Below, piece after piece: positions 1 to 7,164 of a stretch of DNA of 9,595 bases. The DNA lies in the NCBI GenBank assembly GCA_030146605.1, contig JASLBO010000395.1, forward strand, positions 1 to 9,595, given 5' to 3'. The number at the start of each line of letters is the position of its first letter. The first letter of the stretch is position 1. Under the pieces are notes generated by a model. That model did not search any database. It was not told the origin of the DNA and saw only the letters and a program-made list of their open reading frames with translations. The position numbers and the translations under genes were made by a program. This DNA is from Sphingomonas sp. (GTDB lineage Bacteria; Pseudomonadota; Alphaproteobacteria; Sphingomonadales; Sphingomonadaceae).

Positions 1-2080
1 TCTCCAGCGCGGCACCCCGGCCCGATAGCGACGGATTGGTCATGAAATAGCGATGAAGGTTGAACGGCTCGACTCCGCGTTCGACCCGGGCATAGCTGCC
101 GTCGGGCTGGAGCTGCCAGCTCTGCTCGTTGTCGAGCAGATTTGCGACCAGCACCTGGTCCATCACCTGATCGTGCACCGTCCTGTTGAGGATCGGCAGC
201 ATGAACTCGACGCGGCGATCGAAGTTGCGCGGCATCCAGTCCGCCGAGGACATGAACAATTTGGCGGCGTCCCCGGGTAGCCCCTTGCCGTTGCCGAATG
301 CCCAGATCCGGCTGTGCTCGAGGAAGCGCCCGACGATCGATTTGACCCGGATATTGTCCGAGAGACCGCGCACGCCGGGCCGCAGGCAGCAAATGCCGCG
401 GATGATCAGGTCGATCTCCACCCCCGCCCCGCTCGCCTCGTAGAGCTTCTCGATCACTGCGGGATCGACGATCGAGTTTATCTTCGCCCATACCGCCCCC
501 GGCCGGCCCGCCCGCGCATGCCGGATCTCCTCGTCGATCAGCTCGAGGAGCTCGTTGCGAAGGTCGCGCGGGCTGATGCTGAGCAGTTCGAGCGAGGCGG
601 GTTCGACATAGCCGGTGACGTAGTTGAACAATTGCGCCGCATCGCGCCCGACGCGCGGATCGGCGGTGAAGAAGCTCAGATCGGTATAGATGCGCGCGGT
701 GATCGGGTGATAATTGCCCGTCCCGAAGTGGCAATAGGTACGGTAGCCATTGCCCTCGCGCCGCACCACCATCGAGACCTTGGCGTGAGTCTTCCAGTCG
801 ATGAAGCCGTAGACGACCTGGACGCCGGCGCGTTCGAGCGCAGTCGCCCAATAGAGGTTCTGCTCCTCGTCGAACCGCGCCTTCAATTCGACCACTGCAG
901 TGACCGATTTGCCGGCCTCGGCCGCTGCGATCAGCGCGTTGATCACGGCGGGCTGCTTGCCGGCGCGGTAGAGCGTCTGCTTGATCGCGACGACATCGGG
1001 ATCGCTCGCCGCCTGGCCGAGAAACGAGAGCACGACTTCGAAGCTCTCATAGGGATGGTGGACGAGGATGTCCTTCGCCCGGATCGCGGCGAAGCAAACC
1101 CAGCCATATTCGCGGACCCGTTCGGGAAAACGCGGCGAATAAGGCGTGAATTTGAGGTCGGGCCGATCCTCTTCGACCAGCGATGAGAGATCGCCGACAC
1201 CCAGGAAGCCGCCTTTCTCGGTGAGCAGCGCCTCGCTGCCTCCCAGTTCTTCCTTGAGCACGGCCTCGAGTTCGGGAGCGATGCCGTCCTCCATCTCGAG
1301 ACGGATCACCCGCCCCCGCCGCCGGCGCTTGATCGCCGAGCGGAAGGTCATGACGAGGTCTTCGGCCTCCTCCTCGATCTCGAGATCGCTGTCGCGCAGC
1401 ACCCGGAACGCCGCCGAGCCGAGCACATCATATCCGGGGAACAGCAGATGGGTGAAGCGCTTGAGCAACACCTCGACCGCGACGTAGCGCGCCGGCTCGC
1501 CGGGCAGCCGCACGAAGCGCGGCATCGTCGTCGGCAACAGCACCAGTTCGCGGATCGGCTCCCGGTCCGATCGCCGGACAAGGTCGAAGATCACGCTCGA
1601 CCCCTGATTGGGGATAAACGGGAACGGGTGGGCGGGATCGAGCGCCTGCGGGGTCAGGATCGGGAAGATCTGCTCGCGAAAATGGCTCTGCAGCCACGCC
1701 TCGGTCTCGCCCTCGATCGCTTCGGGCTCGAGGACCTGGATGCCGACTTCGGCAAGCTGGGTGCGGATGTCGTGCCACACGCTCTGCTGGCTGTCGGCGA
1801 GGATCTCGGCCTCGGCCGAGATCGCGGCGAGCTGTTGGCCGGGCGTCAGGCCATCCGCCGAATGCGCTTCGACGCGCTGGAGCTGCTGCCCCATCAGCCC
1901 GGCGACGCGGACCATGAAGAACTCGTCGAAATTCGAACCCGAGATCGAAAGGAAGCGCAGCCGCTCGAGCAAGGGGTGCGCCGGATTGCATGCCTCTTCC
2001 ATCACGCGACGGTTGAACGCGAGCCAGCTGAGCTCGCGGTTGAAATAACGCTTTTCCGGCGTGGCCGGTTGATCCGTCAT
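1..2080 (-). CDS. ppk1: Polyphosphate kinase 1 (3' end cut by window edge)
   Basis: PPK1 reversibly transfers the gamma phosphate of ATP onto inorganic polyphosphate. About 693 codons are visible; the family runs about 690-740 residues, so only a short C-terminal piece is missing. The N-terminal signature RYFNRELSWLAFN is present. Numbered from 2080, R372 (in TLYRAGK) and R402 (in KARFDEE) match the E. coli Mg/phosphate-site arginines R375 and R405. H432 (in DWKTHAK) and H451 (in CHFGTGNY) match E. coli H435, the autophosphorylated histidine, and H454, with the same 19-residue spacing. The last visible stretch HRYFMTNPSLSGRG is typical of alphaproteobacterial PPK1. Start choice: the ATG at 2080 has AGGGGG seven bases upstream. 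An in-frame ATG at 2122 would add 14 low-complexity residues and lies only 3 bases past the hdaA stop, but has no convincing ribosome site. It is the third gene of a leftward operon; ppx often follows in relatives but would lie outside the window. Identification is secure, the start less so. Confidence 0.96.
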   Translation of the reverse strand, partial: MTDQPATPEKRYFNRELSWLAFNRRVMEEACNPAHPLLERLRFLSISGSNFDEFFMVRVAGLMGQQLQRVEAHSADGLTPGQQLAAISAEAEILADSQQSVWHDIRTQLAEVGIQVLEPEAIEGETEAWLQSHFREQIFPILTPQALDPAHPFPFIPNQGSSVIFDLVRRSDREPIRELVLLPTTMPRFVRLPGEPARYVAVEVLLKRFTHLLFPGYDVLGSAAFRVLRDSDLEIEEEAEDLVMTFRSAIKRRRRGRVIRLEMEDGIAPELEAVLKEELGGSEALLTEKGGFLGVGDLSSLVEEDRPDLKFTPYSPRFPERVREYGWVCFAAIRAKDILVHHPYESFEVVLSFLGQAASDPDVVAIKQTLYRAGKQPAVINALIAAAEAGKSVTAVVELKARFDEEQNLYWATALERAGVQVVYGFIDWKTHAKVSMVVRREGNGYRTYCHFGTGNYHPITARIYTDLSFFTADPRVGRDAAQLFNYVTGYVEPASLELLSISPRDLRNELLELIDEEIRHARAGRPGAVWAKINSIVDPAVIEKLYEASGAGVEIDLIIRGICCLRPGVRGLSDNIRVKSIVGRFLEHSRIWAFGNGKGLPGDAAKLFMSSADWMPRNFDRRVEFMLPILNRTVHDQVMDQVLVANLLDNEQSWQLQPDGSYARVERGVEPFNLHRYFMTNPSLSGRGAALE

Positions 2081-2125
2081 CGATGCGCCCCCTGCGGCTT
2101 GCTTGGTTGCTGCCTTGGTCATCGC

Positions 2126-2734
2126 CTAGGGTTCGTCCGTTTCGGTTATGAGACCATTTGCGGCGAGCACCGCGCGCATGGCCGGGATGGACAGCCGGTT
2201 GTCGACCGCCTCGGTCTCGAGCACGTCGGCAACGCGCAGGATCGCGACATGGCTGCGTTCGATTCGTCTGGCCAGCCATGCGATCACGTCGGGCCTGGCA
2301 TGGAGCAGATGCCGTTCGAACGCCCGCTCGATCAATTGCGGCATCAGCAGATCGTCGGGGGGCCCGAGCTCAAGCAATGGCGAGGCAGCCAGCCGCGAGC
2401 GCAGATCGGGAAGCTTGACCTCCCAGATTGGCGGCGGGGCCTCGGCAACGATCAGCAGCGGCCGCCGCTCCTGCTGCGCCTGGTTCCACGCGTGGAAGAC
2501 ATCCGTCTCCTTCGCCCGATCGGCGTCGTCGAAGATCCGCCCGCCGCTCTTCGCCGCGAAGATCCGCGCCAGCAGGCTGCGCCCGGATTTGCGCGGGCCG
2601 ACGAGCAGTGCCGACATCACCGGCCACGTCGCCCAATGCTCGAGCTGGTGGACCGCGCGGGCGTTCGATTCGCCGACAAGGAATTCCGTCTCGCGCGCTT
2701 CGGGCAGTCCGAGCGGCAGGCGCAGCTGGCTCAT
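2126..2734 (-). CDS. hdaA: HdaA/Hda-like regulatory inactivator of DnaA (AAA+ protein)
   Basis: Hda/HdaA binds the DNA-loaded sliding clamp and stimulates ATP hydrolysis by DnaA, preventing re-initiation of replication. The 202-residue protein opens with a clamp-binding motif, QLRLPL (residues 3-8). A Walker A-like loop GPRKSGRS follows at 46-53, with Arg52 where most P-loops have Lys; E. coli Hda also has Arg there. A Walker B-like IFDDAD lies at 67-72. LPDLRSRL at 108-115 matches the segment carrying the E. coli Hda arginine finger, making R114 the candidate. The ARRIERS at 156-162 fits sensor II. Only about 14 residues separate Walker A and B, against about 40 in E. coli Hda, so this is a compact version. 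Its ATG overlaps the stop of the upstream gene (ATGA, 2731-2734), suggesting translational coupling, and its TAG ends just before ppk1. There is no strong separate ribosome site. Family assignment rests on motif order, length and the neighbouring ppk1. Confidence 0.9.
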   Translation of the reverse strand: MSQLRLPLGLPEARETEFLVGESNARAVHQLEHWATWPVMSALLVGPRKSGRSLLARIFAAKSGGRIFDDADRAKETDVFHAWNQAQQERRPLLIVAEAPPPIWEVKLPDLRSRLAASPLLELGPPDDLLMPQLIERAFERHLLHARPDVIAWLARRIERSHVAILRVADVLETEAVDNRLSIPAMRAVLAANGLITETDEP

Positions 2735-4008
2735 TTGCCGGCCGGAATGCTCGTGGGCTGGGGCGACGGCGAGGCGGCAGGCGTCCGGGCTGCGCCGCCG
2801 CGGCGAATCAACAGCACGCCGGGGCCCTCCTGCACTTGCCAGCCGCGCCCTTCGAGCGCCGCACGAAGACCGCCGATCGGGCCGTCAAAGCCGACCCGCA
2901 TCACCGATATGCCGCCCAGCGCGAGGCTGGTCGTCACTGCCGAGCGCACGCCCGGCACCCCGCGCACCGCCGATTCGGAAGCAGTCAGCGCGGCCGCGCT
3001 CGGCGTCTCGACCTGCACGGTGAAGGTGGCGGTCGCAGCGCTGCTCGCGCTCGGCGTTGGGGTAGGCGTCGCTTCAATGGCGGCAGCAGCCTCAGCAGCC
3101 AGTTCCTCGGCGGTCTTGACCCGCGGCGGCCGCGCCGCAAGCAGCGCGTCGGGGCGCAGCAGCCCCGATGCGAGCGCCTTCTGATAGGCCTGGTCGAGCC
3201 GCAGGATCCCAGCGTCGAGCAAGGCGTCGAGCGAGTCGCCATTGTCTACGCGCAGCGCGAAGCTGGCGATCGGGCGGCGGTCCGGGCCATGATTGGCGGC
3301 AAACACCGCGACGACCGGCCCGCCCGGATATTCGCGGCGCAACTGAACCTCGGCGACGAGCACGTCCGAGGCGCCATATTGGTCGAGCACGGTGCGCCAC
3401 CAGTTGCGTCCGCGCCGCAGCGTCTGCCCGGCGTTGATCAGCATCGCATCGGGCCCGGTGCCGCGCAGCCGGACATAGTCGATCGTGCTGCCGCCGCTGC
3501 GAAAGCGGTTCCACGCCCTCGACCAGGCGGTGTCGCGCTCGAACACGCGGCCGACCCCGCCGGAAAACTCCAGCGGCACCAGCAGCATCGGCGCCGAGCG
3601 GGTCACCGCGGTCGAGACACCGAGAATGGATCCCGCCTTGTTGCGATCGAACAGCACGCCGAGCCGCGCAACGTAGCGCGACGGCCCGATCTGCTCGCGC
3701 TCGACGATGATCCCGGTGACGAGCGCGTCGAGCGCCGAATCGCCCAGAGTCGATTTCTTGCCGGTGAGCCGCTCGGAAAGCATCTCCCAGCCCTTGCGCT
3801 GGGCGATCCGCCAGCCGCCCTGTCGGGCCGCGTCGGCAGTCTTGCCGGTCACGTCGACCTGCACGCCCGAGACTTCGAAGCTGCCGGAGGCGTCGATCGG
3901 CACGGCGCTCGCGCCGCCGGCTTCACCTTGCGCCATCACCACGCCCGCGCCCGCAAGAGCGAGCGCGCCGGCAATACCGATGGTGAGCGAAATTCGGGAC
4001 AGCTGCAT
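2731..4008 (-). CDS. Exported DUF2066-like protein with C-terminal HMA-like fold
   Basis: This 425-residue protein has no known biochemical role. Residues 1-26 look like a Sec signal peptide: Arg5, a hydrophobic run of Ile/Ala/Leu/Gly, then VMA before Q27, so a periplasmic or envelope location is likely. The N-terminal half (about 40-300) resembles DUF2066 proteins: a [17 protein letters not shown] opening, an Ala/Arg-rich helix, [12 protein letters not shown] and then [13 protein letters not shown] low-complexity Ala/Glu then Thr-Pro linker spans about 300-328. Residues 329-403 look like a ferredoxin-like (HMA-type) unit, with [12 protein letters not shown] and a C-terminal beta strand, but there is no CxxC pair, so metal binding is not supported. 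The tail is Pro/Ser-rich. The start at 4008 has AAGGG six to seven bases upstream. It is the first gene of the leftward operon and overlaps hdaA by four bases. The signal peptide and operon position are secure; the domain names come from recalled family features. Confidence 0.8.
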   Translation of the reverse strand: MQLSRISLTIGIAGALALAGAGVVMAQGEAGGASAVPIDASGSFEVSGVQVDVTGKTADAARQGGWRIAQRKGWEMLSERLTGKKSTLGDSALDALVTGIIVEREQIGPSRYVARLGVLFDRNKAGSILGVSTAVTRSAPMLLVPLEFSGGVGRVFERDTAWSRAWNRFRSGGSTIDYVRLRGTGPDAMLINAGQTLRRGRNWWRTVLDQYGASDVLVAEVQLRREYPGGPVVAVFAANHGPDRRPIASFALRVDNGDSLDALLDAGILRLDQAYQKALASGLLRPDALLAARPPRVKTAEELAAEAAAAIEATPTPTPSASSAATATFTVQVETPSAAALTASESAVRGVPGVRSAVTTSLALGGISVMRVGFDGPIGGLRAALEGRGWQVQEGPGVLLIRRGGAARTPAASPSPQPTSIPAGK

Positions 4009-4067
4009 GCGGCGCCCTTTTGGCGAAGCGGGCGCGGAAATCCAAGCGCCATGTGTCCTGTCGGCTC

Positions 4068-4090
4068 CCGGCCCTCTTTCGTCGGGCCGG
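4068..4090. repeat. Perfect 7-bp inverted repeat (CCGGCCC/GGGCCGG) with 9-base loop
   Basis: Arm CCGGCCC (4068-4074) and arm GGGCCGG (4084-4090) are exact reverse complements around the loop TCTTTCGTC (4075-4083). In RNA of either strand this would form a very stable GC hairpin; in DNA it could be an operator. It lies 56 bases upstream of the purM ATG. No T-run follows on either strand, so an intrinsic terminator is unlikely. Confidence 0.7.
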
Positions 4091-4120
4091 TAAGGAAGGC
4101 GCAGCCGGGGTGACGAAAGA
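4075..4120. repeat. Perfect 9-bp inverted repeat sharing the hairpin loop (possible pseudoknot)
   Basis: TCTTTCGTC (4075-4083) is the exact reverse complement of GACGAAAGA (4112-4120). A flanking G4084/T4111 could add a wobble pair in plus-strand RNA. The left arm is precisely the loop of the 4068-4090 hairpin, so the two pairings can combine as an H-type pseudoknot or compete. The 28-base spacer includes AAGGAAGG (4092-4099) and an in-frame GTG (4110) for purM. The complementarity is directly visible; any regulatory role is inferred. Confidence 0.55.
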
Positions 4121-4145
4121 ACATCTCGGCGCTAAGCGGCTCCGC

Positions 4146-5240
4146 ATGAGCGACCCCAAAGCCTATACCTACGCCCAGGCAGGCGTCTCGATCGCGGCCG
4201 GCAATGCGCTGGTTCGCGCTATCGGCCCGCTGGCCAGATCCACCCGCCGCCCCGGCGCCGATGCCGCGCTGGGCGGGTTCGGCGGCGTGTTCGACCTCAA
4301 GGCGGCCGGGTTCACCGATCCTCTGCTCGTCGCGGCGAACGATGGCGTCGGCACCAAATTGAAGCTCGCGATCGAGCATGACGCGCATGACGGCGTCGGC
4401 GTCGATCTGGTCGCGATGTGCGCCAACGATCTGATCGTGCAGGGCGCCGAGCCTTTGTTCTTCCTCGATTATTATGCCAGCGGCAAGCTGGTGCCCGAGA
4501 CCGCCGAGCGCGTCATCGCCTCGATTGCCGAGGGTTGCCGCCAGGCCGGCTGCGCGCTGATCGGCGGCGAGACCGCCGAGATGCCGGGCATGTACGCCGA
4601 TGGCGATTACGACCTCGCCGGCTTCTGCGTCGGCGCGGTCGAGCGCGACCAGCTGCTCGACGGCAGTGCGATCCGCCCCGGCGATGTGCTGCTCGGCCTC
4701 GCCTCGACCGGCATCCACTCCAACGGCTTCTCGCTGGTCCGCCGACTCGCTGCCGACAAGGGCTGGAAGCTCGATCGTCCGGCGGTGTTCGACCAGGATG
4801 TGATCCTGCTCGACGCGCTGATGGCGCCGACGCGGATCTATGTCGCGAGCCTGCTCCCGCAGCTGCGCAAGGGTGCGATCCACGGTCTAGCGCACATCAC
4901 CGGCGGCGGGCTGCTCGAGAATGTTCCGCGCGTGCTCCCGGCGAATTGCCATGCGCGCATCGACGCCGGCGCCTGGCCCCTCCCCCGCTTGATGGCGTTC
5001 CTGCAGGCGCAGGGAAATATCGAGCCCGAGGAAATGGCGCGCACCTTCAACTGCGGTATCGGCATGGTCGCGGCAGTGGCGGCCGAGAACGCCGATGCCG
5101 TCGCCGCGGAGCTGGCCGAAGCGGGCGAAACCGTGTTCCGCATCGGCACCGTCGAGGAAGGCGCGCGCGGCTGCACCGTGTTCGGACCCGCCGAGACGTG
5201 GAGTGCGCGAAGCGACTGGAGCGCGACGCATGCCGGGTAA
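4146..5240 (+). CDS. purM: Phosphoribosylformylglycinamidine cyclo-ligase (AIR synthetase)
   Basis: PurM is the cytoplasmic enzyme that closes the imidazole ring of FGAM with ATP to give AIR, the fifth step of de novo purine synthesis. The 364-residue product has the family landmarks in order: [13 protein letters not shown] near the N-terminus, FGGVFDLK, the nucleotide-binding [78 protein letters not shown] and TFNCGIGM. Length matches the family (about 345-370). The ATG at 4146 is chosen because family similarity starts there ([12 protein letters not shown]), although it has no clear ribosome site. An in-frame GTG at 4110 behind AAGGAAGG would add 12 residues. purN begins 11 bases before the end of this gene, so the two are probably translated together. 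The upstream inverted repeats may regulate expression. Confidence 0.97.
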   Translation: MSDPKAYTYAQAGVSIAAGNALVRAIGPLARSTRRPGADAALGGFGGVFDLKAAGFTDPLLVAANDGVGTKLKLAIEHDAHDGVGVDLVAMCANDLIVQGAEPLFFLDYYASGKLVPETAERVIASIAEGCRQAGCALIGGETAEMPGMYADGDYDLAGFCVGAVERDQLLDGSAIRPGDVLLGLASTGIHSNGFSLVRRLAADKGWKLDRPAVFDQDVILLDALMAPTRIYVASLLPQLRKGAIHGLAHITGGGLLENVPRVLPANCHARIDAGAWPLPRLMAFLQAQGNIEPEEMARTFNCGIGMVAAVAAENADAVAAELAEAGETVFRIGTVEEGARGCTVFGPAETWSARSDWSATHAG

Positions 5241-5805
5241 GCTCGGCATCCTCATCTCGGGCCGTGGTTCGAACATGGCGGCGCTGGTCCAAGCCTCGCG
5301 CGCCGACGAGTGCCCCTACGAAGTCGTCCTCGTCGCCAGCGACAGGCCCGATGCCGCCGGTCTCGCCTGGGCGCGCGAGCAGGGCATCGCGACCTTCGCC
5401 TGGTCGCCAAAGGGCATGCCCAAGCCCGAATACGAAGCGAAGATCGACGCCGCTCTCCGCGAAGCCGGCGCCGAGGCGATCGCTCTTGCCGGGTACATGC
5501 GCCTCCTCTCGGACGCGTTCGTGGCCCGCTGGCGTGGTCGCATCGTCAACATCCACCCCTCGCTGCTGCCCAAGTACAAGGGACTCGACACCCACGCGCG
5601 CGCATTGGCGATGGGCGATGCGGAAGCCGGCTGCTCGGTTCATCTCGTCACCGAGGAGCTCGACGGCGGTGAAATCCTCGATCAAGCCAAGGTCCGCATC
5701 GAAGCCCGCGACACCGCGGAGACGCTCGCCGAGCGCGTGCTGCGCGAGGAACACCACCTCTATCCGAGGGTAGTATCCGAATGGATCAGGCAGCTTCCCC
5801 GTTAG
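5230..5805 (+). CDS. purN: Phosphoribosylglycinamide formyltransferase (GAR transformylase)
   Basis: PurN transfers a formyl group from 10-formyl-tetrahydrofolate to GAR, the third step of purine synthesis. The 191-residue protein begins [16 protein letters not shown], the phosphate-binding loop of the family. It carries the catalytic triad N107 and H109 (in [13 protein letters not shown]) and D145 (in [10 protein letters not shown]), equivalent to E. coli N106, H108 and D144. AGYMRLLS (87-94) is part of the folate site. The start at 5230 has GGAG eight bases upstream, inside the end of purM, and overlaps purM by 11 bases in another frame. PurM acts two steps later in the same pathway, so co-expression makes sense. 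The end overlaps the next gene by 25 bases. Confidence 0.97.
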   Translation: MPGKLGILISGRGSNMAALVQASRADECPYEVVLVASDRPDAAGLAWAREQGIATFAWSPKGMPKPEYEAKIDAALREAGAEAIALAGYMRLLSDAFVARWRGRIVNIHPSLLPKYKGLDTHARALAMGDAEAGCSVHLVTEELDGGEILDQAKVRIEARDTAETLAERVLREEHHLYPRVVSEWIRQLPR

Positions 5806-6149
5806 AGCAGGTCCGCGCCCTCGCGCTCGATCTTCCAGAGACGGAGGAACGGCCCAGCCACGGCCAGCCGACCTTTTTCGTCGCCGGAAAGATGTTCGCG
5901 CAGTTCCGCCACGATCATCACGGCGACGGCCGCACCATCGTCGCAGTCAAGACCGCCGATGCTGAAGAGGCGCGGATGCTGATCGAAGCTGCCCCGCAGG
6001 CATATTCGCGTGTGGCCTATTTTCGCTCCGAATGGGTCGGCCTCGCGATCGGCAGTCCCGACACCGACTGGGCGCATGTCGGTGATCGCGTCGCGCGTAG
6101 CTGGGAACTCGCCGCGCCACGCAGTCTCCTCGAGGCGGGCGGACGCTGA
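5781..6149 (+). CDS. MmcQ/YjbR family protein
   Basis: A 122-residue protein of the MmcQ/YjbR family, a small single-domain fold (CyaY-like) often labelled DNA-binding although its function is not established. Visible family traits are the opening LALDLPETEERPSHGQPTF, then a strand pair (FFVAGKMFAQFR), an IVAVKTADAEEARMLIEA segment, YFRSEWVGLAI and the closing WAHVGDRVARSWELAAP, which fits the usual helix with a final Arg-Ser-Trp motif. Length matches the family (about 110-130). Its ATG lies 25 bases inside the end of purN in another frame, with GAGGG about 10 bases upstream, so it is probably the third cistron of the purMN operon. A direct link to purine synthesis is not implied by the sequence. 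Confidence 0.85.
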   Translation: MDQAASPLEQVRALALDLPETEERPSHGQPTFFVAGKMFAQFRHDHHGDGRTIVAVKTADAEEARMLIEAAPQAYSRVAYFRSEWVGLAIGSPDTDWAHVGDRVARSWELAAPRSLLEAGGR

Positions 6150-6228
6150 CGGAACGCGCTTCATGCTGCCGAGTTCTCTCTTCCCAAGGCCGTATCACAC
6201 GCAACAAGCGCGAGAGGGAGAGTGCCAG

Positions 6229-6426
6229 ATGCGCGGAGAGCCCTCACCCCATTTGCCTGAAGGCCATGCCGGGGTCGCCACCGCCGAGGAGGGGTTCGTG
6301 ATGCTCGATGGTCCCAATGGCGTCGCCGTGGCGATGACGCCCGAGGCCGCCGAACAAACCGGGCGCAGGCTCATCGCCGCGGCGGAAGAGGCGGTAAGCC
6401 AGCGCGGCGAGGCGCATCCGAGCTAA
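6229..6426 (+). CDS. Small hypothetical protein (65 aa)
   Basis: This short gene is supported by a strong ribosome site, GAGGGAGAG, with GGGAG eight bases before the ATG at 6229. It sits in the gap between the YjbR-family gene and the EEP gene, and its codons are GC-rich at third positions like its neighbours. The product is acidic to neutral and Ala-rich: an N-terminal tail (PSPHLPEGHAG), a predicted strand region (EGFVMLDGPNGVAVAMTP) and a C-terminal helix (EAAEQTGRRLIAAAEEAV). The strand-then-helix layout with TPEAAEQTGRRL resembles small conserved hypothetical proteins of sphingomonads, from memory only. There is no signal peptide, Cys, or membrane segment. The reading frame is open further upstream to 6010, but that part overlaps the YjbR-family gene and is not needed. 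Function unknown. Confidence 0.7.
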   Translation: MRGEPSPHLPEGHAGVATAEEGFVMLDGPNGVAVAMTPEAAEQTGRRLIAAAEEAVSQRGEAHPS

Positions 6427-6468
6427 GCACTTGCCCATTCCCCATCCGCCCCGCGATAAGGGGCACAC

Positions 6469-7164
6469 ATGATCAAGGTCGCCAGCTACAATATGCGCAA
6501 GTCGATCGGCACCGATCGACGGCGCCGGCCGGAGCGCACGCTCCAGGTCCTTTGCGAGGTCAACGCCGATGTGATCGCGCTGCAGGAGGCCGACCGGCGC
6601 TTCGGCACGCGCGAGGCGGTACTCACCGGCCATCTTCTCGCCGAGCATGGCGACTGGAAGGCGGTTCCCTTCGGCATGCGCGCGCGGTCAATGGGGTGGC
6701 ATGGCAACGCCTTGCTCGTGCGCAGGGACGCGCAAATCCTCGCTTCCGAGGCGATCCATCTGCCCGCGCTCGAGCCGCGCGGCGCAGTGATGGCCGACGT
6801 CCGGATTCGCGGCGAGGTGTTGCGCATCGTCGGCATGCACCTCGACCTGTCGGGGCTGTGGCGCCGCCGCCAGGCCCATGCGATCATCGCGCATCTCCAG
6901 GCGAGCGCGCAGCAATATCCGACGGTGCTGATGGGCGACCTCAACGAATGGACCCCGCAGAGCGGCTGCCTGCGTGATTTCGCCCAGCATTTCGACTTTG
7001 CCCCGACCGGCAAGAGCTTTCACGCTCGCCGCCCGATGGCGCGGCTCGACCGGATCATGGCGACCCGCAACCTGACGATCGAAGCCGCCGGGGTCCATGA
7101 GAGCCTGAATTCGCGTACCGCGTCCGATCATTTGCCCATCTGGGCAACGATCCGACCCGCATGA
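6469..7164 (+). CDS. Endonuclease/exonuclease/phosphatase family phosphoesterase
   Basis: A 231-residue metal-dependent phosphoesterase of the EEP (DNase I-like) superfamily, which includes nucleases, sphingomyelinases and inositol-phosphate phosphatases. Catalytic and metal residues are all in place: N8 (VASYNMRKSIG), E40 (IALQEAD), H124 (IVGMHLDLSG), D157 and N159 (LMGDLNEW), and D220-H221 (TASDHLPIWA). LDRIMATRN supplies the usual segment before the last motif. There is no signal peptide, so it is probably cytoplasmic. The start at 6469 has AAGGGG six bases upstream. Its TGA stop overlaps the ATG of the patatin-like gene, which suggests coupled translation and hints at a lipid or phospholipid-derived substrate. 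The substrate cannot be read from the sequence; a DNA-repair nuclease is an alternative but less likely given the short length. Confidence 0.9.
   Translation: MIKVASYNMRKSIGTDRRRRPERTLQVLCEVNADVIALQEADRRFGTREAVLTGHLLAEHGDWKAVPFGMRARSMGWHGNALLVRRDAQILASEAIHLPALEPRGAVMADVRIRGEVLRIVGMHLDLSGLWRRRQAHAIIAHLQASAQQYPTVLMGDLNEWTPQSGCLRDFAQHFDFAPTGKSFHARRPMARLDRIMATRNLTIEAAGVHESLNSRTASDHLPIWATIRPA

Larger units (their letters stand above)
4009..4145. promoter_or_regulatory. Divergent intergenic region between the DUF2066-hdaA-ppk1 operon and purM
   Basis: These 137 bases must hold, or lie beside, the promoters for both directions, since the two operons start back to back. No convincing -35/-10 pair could be picked by eye on either strand. 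On the minus strand an AAAAGGG ribosome site precedes the start at 4008. On the plus strand the ATG of purM (4146) lacks a Shine-Dalgarno sequence, while AAGGAAGG at 4092-4099 lies 10 bases before an in-frame GTG at 4110. Two nested inverted repeats fill the centre (4068-4120). Confidence 0.6.

Noticed and set aside
314..1186. A 290-codon plus-strand open frame opposite ppk1
   Set aside because: The minus strand carries the conserved PPK1 catalytic histidines and arginines here; the opposite frame is compositionally biased shadow.
1448..3184. A 578-codon plus-strand open frame spanning parts of ppk1, hdaA and the DUF2066-like gene
   Set aside because: It crosses three well-supported minus-strand genes and two of their junctions, and has no family features, so it is a GC-driven shadow.
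4068..4090. Intrinsic terminator
   Set aside because: The GC hairpin has no T-run on either strand and lies between divergent gene starts, where no transcript should end.
2428..4113. A 561-codon plus-strand open frame opposite hdaA and the DUF2066-like gene
   Set aside because: Arg/Ala/Pro-rich translation without motifs, opposite genes with a signal peptide and AAA+ motifs.
4418..5773. A 451-codon plus-strand frame overlapping purM and purN
   Set aside because: Arg-rich out-of-frame reading of two certain genes.
6427..6468. Hairpin CCCC/GGGG just before the EEP gene as a regulatory element
   Set aside because: Only four base pairs, and its right arm is simply the ribosome site AAGGGG; not distinguishable from GC-rich background.
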